Assembly: GCA_036374435.1 (NCBI GenBank)
Contig: DASUTU010000090.1
Span: 1-5,185, forward strand
DNA from: CALGFI01 sp036374435
GTDB taxonomy: Bacteria > Actinomycetota > UBA4738 > HRBIN12
Reading direction: 5' to 3'
DNA length: 5,185 nt
Below, in pieces: positions 1 through 3,943 of this stretch. Each line of letters starts with the position of its first letter. The stretch's first letter is position 1. Under the pieces are notes generated by a model. It did no database searches. It was not told the DNA's origin and saw nothing but the letters and a program-made list of their open reading frames with translations. A program made the position numbers and the translations under genes.

Positions 1-2
1 GC

Positions 3-440
3 GAGCTGACGGACGACGACCTGGCCCGGGTGGCCAAGGTCGGTCGGCGACGCACGTTCGGCGCAGGTGACGTCCTGGTCGAACGGGACTCCGAGTCGGG
101 CGGGCTCTTCGTCATCCTCAGCGGCACGGTCTCGGTCGACGCGGGCGGCGTGACCCATCAGCTCGGCCCGGGCGACTTCTTCGGCGAGATGGCGCTGCTG
201 GGCGGGACGCACTCATCGGGGGGAGCCACCTCGGACTTCTTCGGCGAACATGCGGCCATGGGCCGGGCCCGCCGATCGGCGAACGTCACGGCCGTCGAGC
301 CGGTGGAGGCGCTCGTGATCGAAACCGTTTACTTCGAGCCGTTCCTCATCCAGAACCCGAGCGTCGCGGTCGCGATCCTGCACGGCGTCGTCCAGCGGCT
401 GCGCGAGGTCCAGGCGCGGCTGGAAGAGCGCGACTCCTGA
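3..440 (+). CDS. Cyclic nucleotide-binding domain (CNB/CAP_ED) protein, 5'-truncated
   Basis: The reading frame is open from base 3, and the visible 145 residues begin inside a CNB domain (ELTDDDLARVAKVGRRRTF), so the true start lies upstream; the GTG at 30 is probably internal. Seen: the beta-roll signature GDVLVERDSESGGLFVILSG (visible residues about 24-43), LGPGDFFGEMALL, then RSANVTAVEP and a C-terminal helix (VVQRLREVQARLEE). No DNA-binding helix-turn-helix follows before the stop, so this looks like a stand-alone CNB protein rather than a CRP-type regulator. Family knowledge: such domains bind cAMP or cGMP through a phosphate-binding cassette, FGE-x(8)-RSA. Here that cassette is interrupted by 20 extra in-frame residues, so FGE occurs twice and only the second copy has correctly spaced RSA. 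Ligand and partner are unknown. It is convergent with the GNAT gene, 10 bp away. Domain call secure; function uncertain. Confidence 0.88.
   Translation, partial: ELTDDDLARVAKVGRRRTFGAGDVLVERDSESGGLFVILSGTVSVDAGGVTHQLGPGDFFGEMALLGGTHSSGGATSDFFGEHAAMGRARRSANVTAVEPVEALVIETVYFEPFLIQNPSVAVAILHGVVQRLREVQARLEERDS
174..247 (+). repeat. 14-bp direct repeat, 60 bp apart, inside the CNB gene
   Basis: GACTTCTTCGGCGA occurs at 174-187 and again at 234-247. The offset is exactly 60 bp, so the reading frame is kept and the peptide DFFGE is encoded twice. Beyond the exact 14 bp the two 60-bp segments are diverged: at protein level they share DFFGE plus Ala at position 7, Gly at position 10 and Ala at position 18. 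This fits an old tandem duplication that has since diverged, or an insertion flanked by a short direct repeat. Confidence 0.85.
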
Positions 441-450
441 GGCGTTGCTG

Positions 451-1365
451 TCAGAGGTCTTTCGAGTAGCGCTTGAAAGACCGCGTGACCTGCATCCCCA
501 CGTGCTCGTAGACACCGCGGGCGCCCGTGCGCGACTCGGTGGAGAGCCCGGCCCTCCGGAGCCCGCGGTCGAAGAACCGGCGGAAGGACGCACGGAGGAG
601 GGCGCCCCCCAGCCCCCGGCCCCGGTGTGAGCGCTTCACCGCGATCTGTTCGACCCACCCCTCGTCGCCGTACACGCGGCAGTGCGAGACCCCCACGAGC
701 TCGGACCCGTCCTCGAGCAGGAGCGTGAGCTCGGGATCGAGGTCCTCCCGATATAGGTACGAGGCGGCCCAGTCCTCGAAGGGCATGCTCGGGTCGCGGT
801 CGGGCCAGTCCGAGAACGCCACGTCGATCAGCTCGTACACCGCGCGGTCATCGCGGCCGAGCTCGAAGGCGCGGAGCGTGATGCCCTCGGGGAGCGTCGG
901 AGCCGGCGGCTGGTCGTCGAGCCGGTACTGGAACATCCAGGTGGTCCACCGCACCCTATAGCCGTTCGCCGTGAGGAGCTCGATCGCGGCGTCATCGTTG
1001 TCGCTCTTCGTCTGACCGACCTTCTCGGCGCCGAGCTCGCGGGCACGGCCTTCGGTCCACGTGAGGAGCGCCGTCCCGAGGCCACGGCCCTGCACGTCGG
1101 GATGGACGTGCACCCACGCTCGGCCGCCGGCGACCTCGGCGTACGCGACCGGTCGGTCGCCTCGGAGAACGAGCACGGCGTCGGAGCTCAGGTTGAAGCT
1201 CGGGCGCTGCCAGTGGCCGCGGATGTCGTCGGCCGCGATGTCCACGACGCCGTCGACGGCGAGCTCACCGGCCGCCGCCACCTCGGTGACGGCGTCGAGA
1301 TCCTCCATCGCGGGGGCGCGCGCGCCGAAGCCGTCGGGGAACTCGACGTTCACGCCAGTCGCCAT
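451..1365 (-). CDS. Tandem-domain GNAT N-acetyltransferase (MshD-like layout)
   Basis: The 304-residue protein has two GCN5-related acetyltransferase domains. Domain 1 covers about residues 10-148, with acetyl-CoA motif A VHPDVQGRGLG (87-97) and TANGYRVRW (132-140) near its end. Domain 2 covers about 162-302, with IAVKRSHRGRGLG (241-253) and YEHVGMQVTRSFKRY (286-300). Both Q/R-x-x-G-x-G pyrophosphate loops are intact, so both sites could bind acetyl-CoA. Family knowledge: two-domain GNATs of about 300 residues include mycothiol synthase MshD and many uncharacterised actinobacterial enzymes; I do not see enough to claim MshD, and the substrate is unknown. The chosen start is the ATG at 1365. 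A GTG at 1374 is an alternative, with a G-rich purine stretch a few bases upstream. The start lies inside the 3' end of the HAD gene, so the two are probably co-transcribed and translationally coupled. The long in-frame extension up to 2091 is an antisense shadow of the HAD gene. Confidence 0.88.
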   Translation of the reverse strand: MATGVNVEFPDGFGARAPAMEDLDAVTEVAAAGELAVDGVVDIAADDIRGHWQRPSFNLSSDAVLVLRGDRPVAYAEVAGGRAWVHVHPDVQGRGLGTALLTWTEGRARELGAEKVGQTKSDNDDAAIELLTANGYRVRWTTWMFQYRLDDQPPAPTLPEGITLRAFELGRDDRAVYELIDVAFSDWPDRDPSMPFEDWAASYLYREDLDPELTLLLEDGSELVGVSHCRVYGDEGWVEQIAVKRSHRGRGLGGALLRASFRRFFDRGLRRAGLSTESRTGARGVYEHVGMQVTRSFKRYSKDL

Positions 1366-2033
1366 CCGGGGCACCGCTCGCCCCCCACCGGACCTGGAGG
1401 GGCATCGAGGGCCTCGAGGCCGAGACGGACGTCGTCGAAGTCGTTCCAGCGCACGAGCGGAACGCCGTCCCGGGTGGCGATCTCGACGAGCGCGTCTTTG
1501 GCGAACACGACGTCCGAATACAGGGCGCCGTACCGATCCGAGGGGCCCTCGCCGACGAAGGCCACGGCACCGCGGCTCCGGGCGGCGATGACCGCGTTCA
1601 TCTTGCAGGTGCCGCAGCCCAGGCATTCGGGGTGGGCGTTGCCGTAGACGATGCCGGCGTCCGTCCAGGTGTTGGTCGTGACCCGGACGTGTTGGAGGCC
1701 GACGCTCGCGAGCAGCGGCGGGATGTAGAAGCCGAAGCCGTCCGAGGCGATCCCGACGGCCATGCCCCGGCCCTCGAGCCAGCGGACGAACGCCGGGAAC
1801 GTCGGGTCGAGGGGGCAGTGCTCGAGGGCGAACGCCACCATCTGCTCGAGCGGCGCATCGAGCATCGCGGCTTGGGCCGAGATCACGCGTCGCGAGTCGA
1901 GCTCGCCCCGCTCCCACGCCGCATCGAGCTCGGGCCACGACGGGTCGCCGAACTCGACCAGCAGGTGCTCGGCGGCGTCGTGAAGGCACGCCGTGCCGTC
2001 GAAGTCCACGAGGACCGATCCGATGGGGACCAC
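1350..2033 (-). CDS. MtnX/SerB-like HAD-IB family phosphatase
   Basis: The 227-residue protein has all four haloacid dehalogenase motifs: DFDGT (10-14, nucleophile D10 and acid/base D12), ASDG (96-99, with S97), catalytic K144, and VGEGPSD (160-166, with D166). This marks an active phosphohydrolase acting on a small phosphorylated metabolite in the cytosol. Just before K144 is a C-x2-C-x2-C cluster (C137, C140, C143 in CLGCGTCK). Related Cys-rich segments occur, to my recollection, in MtnX-type enzymes (2-hydroxy-3-keto-5-methylthiopentenyl-1-phosphate phosphatase of methionine salvage). No other salvage gene is in the window, so the substrate stays open. The start is the GTG at 2033, chosen because a TANNNT box lies 6 nt upstream and little space is left before the divergent gene. 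It is the first gene of a two-gene unit with the GNAT gene and overlaps it by 16 bp. Confidence 0.87.
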   Translation of the reverse strand: MVPIGSVLVDFDGTACLHDAAEHLLVEFGDPSWPELDAAWERGELDSRRVISAQAAMLDAPLEQMVAFALEHCPLDPTFPAFVRWLEGRGMAVGIASDGFGFYIPPLLASVGLQHVRVTTNTWTDAGIVYGNAHPECLGCGTCKMNAVIAARSRGAVAFVGEGPSDRYGALYSDVVFAKDALVEIATRDGVPLVRWNDFDDVRLGLEALDAPPGPVGGERCPGWRLA

Positions 2034-2039
2034 GGCCGC

Positions 2040-2045
2040 AGCGTA
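2040..2045 (-). promoter_or_regulatory. Putative -10 box for the leaderless HAD-GNAT operon
   Basis: Read on the minus strand this is TACGCT, matching TANNNT. Six bases (GCGGCC) separate it from the GTG at 2033, the spacing expected when transcription starts at the start codon. No Shine-Dalgarno sequence and no clear -35 are visible. The matching box for the opposite gene makes chance less likely. Confidence 0.55.
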
Positions 2046-2053
2046 TCGGGCGG

Positions 2054-2059
2054 TACCGT
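2054..2059 (+). promoter_or_regulatory. Putative -10 box for the leaderless TOPRIM gene
   Basis: TACCGT (TANNNT) is followed by six bases (GGGGCG) and then the ATG at 2066. This is the spacing of leaderless promoters in high-G+C bacteria. The GGGG lies too close to the ATG to be a good Shine-Dalgarno sequence. No clear -35 is visible. The box is 8 bp from the opposed -10 box, so the two promoters must share and possibly compete for the same DNA face. Confidence 0.55.
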
Positions 2060-2065
2060 GGGGCG

Positions 2066-2659
2066 ATGGACGTCCAGGTCTCCACGGTCATCCTCGTCGA
2101 GGGGGAGAGCGACCGGCTCGCCCTCGAGGCGCTCGCCGCCCGGCGTGGCCGGGATCTCGCCGCCGAGGCCGTCGAGGTCGTGTCGATGCGAGGCGCCGGG
2201 AACCTCGCCCGGTTCCTGGCGCGGTTCGGCCCCGAGGGGCTCGGCGTCCGGGTGGCCGGCCTCTACGACGTGGGCGAGGAGGAGGTCGTCCGACGAGCCC
2301 TCGAGGGAGCCGGGTTCGGGTCGGGGCTCTCGCGCGAGCGGATGGAGCGCCTCGGCTTCTTCGTCTGCGTCGTCGACCTCGAGGACGAGCTCATCCGCGC
2401 CCTCGGTGCGCCCGCCGTCCTGCAGGTGATCGAGTCGCAAGGTGAGTTGGAGGCGTTTCGCCTCTTCCAACGGCAGCCCGGGTGGAGGGGGCGAGCCGTC
2501 GAGGACCAGCTCCGCCGGTTCCTCGGAACGTTCAGCGGCCGGAAGATCCGGATGGCGCCTCTGCTGGTCGACGCGCTCGACCTCGATCGCGTCCCGCGGC
2601 CGATGGACGGCGTGCTCGCGGTGGACGACGACCGGCGCAGCGCCCGGGACCGGCGCTAG
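2066..2659 (+). CDS. Small TOPRIM-domain (OLD-like nuclease/transferase fold) protein
   Basis: The 197-residue protein opens with a TOPRIM signature: hydrophobic strand plus glutamate TVILVEGESDRLALEAL (7-23, E12), then MRGAGNLARFLARFG (41-55), then AGLYDVGEEE (64-73, D68), with acidic residues again in CVVDLEDELIRALG (101-114). The C-terminal half has FRLFQRQPGWRGRAVEDQLR (131-150) and a basic segment GRKIRMAPLL (158-167). Family knowledge: TOPRIM folds coordinate metal ions through the conserved Glu and Asp residues in topoisomerases, primases and OLD nucleases. This protein has no ATPase domain, unlike full OLD proteins. It resembles short proteins annotated in actinobacteria as TOPRIM nucleotidyl transferase/hydrolase domain proteins, whose role is not known to me. 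It is monocistronic, divergent from the HAD gene and convergent with the methyltransferase. The ATG start is supported by the leaderless -10 box. Confidence 0.82.
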   Translation: MDVQVSTVILVEGESDRLALEALAARRGRDLAAEAVEVVSMRGAGNLARFLARFGPEGLGVRVAGLYDVGEEEVVRRALEGAGFGSGLSRERMERLGFFVCVVDLEDELIRALGAPAVLQVIESQGELEAFRLFQRQPGWRGRAVEDQLRRFLGTFSGRKIRMAPLLVDALDLDRVPRPMDGVLAVDDDRRSARDRR

Positions 2660-2730
2660 GTGGTGGCTCTACGGAAGACGAGGTCGAAGCGGTCGTGTCG
2701 TTCATCATTGGATCCGCGGTTGGAGTGCTG

Positions 2731-3486
2731 TCAGGTTCGACGTCCGATCGCCCGGCCCCACGCGAAGGCGGCGAACGCATTCGGGGACTCAGCCCAGCGG
2801 ACCCAGGCGTCCTCCAGCGCGTGGATCTCCTCCAGATCACCCAGTCCGTACCGGCTTACCCCGTCCACATACCACTCGTCTCGGCAGTCCGCGGCCCTGC
2901 CGAGGCCGAACAGCCGCACTCGTTCCTCAGTCCCGTAGCTGAGGTACGTCGTGAAGGCTTCGACCTCCTCGAACCCGGCCGCGAGCAGCAGCCCGCGAAG
3001 CTCGCGTCCCCGGTAGTAGTGGACGTCGCCCTGCGCGTCCCAGATCTGCAGACGCAGCTGGTAGAACCGGTGAAGAAGCGGCTCGTCCGGGCCGTGAAGG
3101 ATGAGCCCTCCATACTCGATCGACGACGCCGCGATCAGCCCGCCGGGCTTCAGCACCCGCCGCACCTCGGCCAGGCCCCTGAACGGATCATCCAACGTCT
3201 CCAGCATCGCGAACAACGTGCACACGTCGAAGGAGGCTTCCGGGAAGTCGAGCTCGTAGATGCTGCCGGCCCGGAACTCCACGTTGTGGATGCCGTGGTC
3301 CGATGTGTACGCGCGGGCGTCCCGAAACTCGGTGTCGTCGAGTTCCACTCCGATCGCGTGGCCTGCGACCTCGCCCAGCCCGACCGTGATCGAACCCGGC
3401 CCGCACCCGACATCGAGGACCCGGTCGCTACCGCGGATGTGCGGGAGGACGAAGTCGGCGTACTCCGCGGCGCTCCGCGTTCGCAT
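2731..3486 (-). CDS. Class I SAM-dependent methyltransferase
   Basis: From the ATG at 3486 the protein has 251 residues. Seen: SAM-binding motif I VLDVGCGPG (23-31), the acidic strand-2 end GVELD (46-50) that would contact the ribose, AGSIYELDFPEASFDV (73-88), and VRRVLKPGGLI (108-118) typical of UbiE/Methyltransf_11 enzymes. The C-terminal end, WAESPNAFAAFAWGRAIGRR, has the form seen in many small-molecule methyltransferases of this group. The substrate cannot be told from sequence. The start is uncertain: ATG 3486 has no good ribosome binding site, whereas an in-frame CTG at 3504 follows AGGGGGA by 6 nt and would add six residues (257 in total). Further upstream the frame stays open but has no ATG or GTG until 3663, beyond the SRP promoter, so that extension is rejected. 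It is divergent from the SRP RNA and convergent with the TOPRIM gene. Confidence 0.87.
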   Translation of the reverse strand: MRTRSAAEYADFVLPHIRGSDRVLDVGCGPGSITVGLGEVAGHAIGVELDDTEFRDARAYTSDHGIHNVEFRAGSIYELDFPEASFDVCTLFAMLETLDDPFRGLAEVRRVLKPGGLIAASSIEYGGLILHGPDEPLLHRFYQLRLQIWDAQGDVHYYRGRELRGLLLAAGFEEVEAFTTYLSYGTEERVRLFGLGRAADCRDEWYVDGVSRYGLGDLEEIHALEDAWVRWAESPNAFAAFAWGRAIGRRT

Positions 3487-3510
3487 CAAGGCTTCGAAGC
3501 TCAGTCCGTG

Positions 3511-3517
3511 TCCCCCT
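3511..3517 (-). promoter_or_regulatory. Candidate Shine-Dalgarno for a CTG start of the methyltransferase
   Basis: On the minus strand this reads AGGGGGA, six bases before an in-frame CTG at 3504-3502. It is the only well-spaced purine-rich site near the 5' end of the methyltransferase; ATG 3486 and TTG 3489 have none. It would favour a non-canonical CTG start, though CTG initiation is rare. Confidence 0.35.
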
Positions 3518-3526
3518 GTCGACGGG

Positions 3527-3532
3527 AGGGTA
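3527..3532 (-). promoter_or_regulatory. Putative -10 box for the methyltransferase gene
   Basis: The minus-strand sequence TACCCT fits TANNNT. Transcription would start near 3520, giving a leader of about 15 nt to the CTG at 3504 or about 35 nt to the ATG at 3486. No convincing -35 is visible. Confidence 0.35.
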
Positions 3533-3606
3533 GTCCATGCCGCCAGTTGGAGACCTCGGAAGGAGGGACCGCCTCCACCCCTGGACCAGCCGTCACCGGC
3601 CCCTCG

Positions 3607-3612
3607 TATACT
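3607..3612 (+). promoter_or_regulatory. -10 box of the SRP RNA promoter
   Basis: TATACT is a near-consensus -10 hexamer in otherwise very G+C-rich DNA. It ends six bases before 3619, the first base of the RNA's terminal helix. The -35 region is weak (TGGACC at 3582-3587, a 19-bp spacer). Position and quality together indicate the promoter of the SRP RNA. Confidence 0.75.
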
Positions 3613-3618
3613 CGATCC

Positions 3619-3894
3619 GGTGGCCGCGCTAGGCGGGGAGCTAGCGGTGCCCTGTACTCGCAATCCGCTTCAGCGAGGCTGAATCCCCGTCCGAGGCCCG
3701 TCGGGTCCGAAGTCGCTCCCGGCACGGAGCGTCGAAGGTCGGGTCCCGCGCGACGTCAACCTGCGAACCCGGTCAGATCCGGAAGGAAGCAGCCGTAAGC
3801 GGGCGCTGGCGGGTGCCGCGGGGGTGCCTGGCCGGAGCTACCGGCCGGTGACGCGCTCGAGTCCGGCGAGGTCGACGGCGGGTGCGCGGCCACC
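3619..3894 (+). ncRNA. ffs: Large bacterial signal recognition particle RNA (Alu-domain type)
   Basis: This RNA is the scaffold of the signal recognition particle; with Ffh it delivers nascent membrane and secreted proteins to FtsY. Domain IV is unmistakable: GGTCAGATCC (3771-3780), GGAA tetraloop (3781-3784), GGAAGCAGCC (3785-3794), the Ffh M-domain site. The ends form an 11-bp perfect helix, GGTGGCCGCGC (3619-3629) with GCGCGGCCACC (3884-3894). The 5' part carries Alu-domain features: CGGGGA (3634-3639) pairs with TCCCCG (3684-3689), CTCGC (3657-3661) with GCGAG (3673-3677), and the loop has the conserved type CGCAATCCGCT. Helix 5 starts at CCCGTCG (3697-3703) with CGGCGGG (3876-3882). The length of about 276 nt matches the long form known from Bacillus (about 270 nt), not the roughly 100-nt short form. 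It sits directly upstream of dnaX, a familiar bacterial arrangement. Ends are set by the terminal helix and the promoter and may be off by a few bases. Confidence 0.93.
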
Positions 3895-3906
3895 ATTCCG
3901 TTCCCG

Positions 3907-3912
3907 TACGCT
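3907..3912 (+). promoter_or_regulatory. Possible -10 box for dnaX
   Basis: TACGCT (TANNNT, the same hexamer as the HAD promoter box) lies between the SRP RNA and dnaX. Transcription from about 3919 would give a leader of about 25 nt that includes the ribosome binding site. No -35 is evident. No U-rich terminator separates the SRP RNA from dnaX, so read-through transcription is an alternative source of dnaX mRNA. Confidence 0.35.
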
Positions 3913-3930
3913 TGCGCGTCGAGCGGGCCC

Positions 3931-3940
3931 GAGGGGGAAG
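3931..3940 (+). promoter_or_regulatory. Ribosome binding site of dnaX
   Basis: The purine run GAGGGGGAAG ends 3 bases before the GTG at 3944, with its GGGGG core about 6-7 bases from the start codon. It fixes GTG 3944 as the dnaX start and is the strongest Shine-Dalgarno sequence in the window, in contrast to the leaderless-looking genes at 2033 and 2066. Confidence 0.75.
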
Positions 3941-3943
3941 GTC

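Noticed and set aside
1366..2091. Upstream extension of the GNAT frame, giving 546 residues in total
   Set aside because: This stretch is the HAD gene read in another frame of the same strand. Its Arg-rich translation is a shadow, whereas the HAD frame carries all four catalytic motifs.
2660..2730. Bidirectional terminator between the convergent TOPRIM and methyltransferase genes
   Set aside because: I found no stable hairpin and no T-rich tract in this 71-bp gap.
3562..3576. GGAGG/CCTCC inverted repeat as a terminator or operator
   Set aside because: The stem is only 5 bp with no U-tract, and such short repeats are common in this base composition.
3487..3663. 59-residue N-terminal extension of the methyltransferase
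   Set aside because: It would cross the SRP RNA promoter and the first part of the RNA, and the extra sequence is Gly/Ser-rich without domain character.
2482..3798. 438-codon open frame on the plus strand
   Set aside because: It runs antisense to the methyltransferase with its clear motif I and into the SRP RNA. Its translation is low-complexity and matches no family I recognise.
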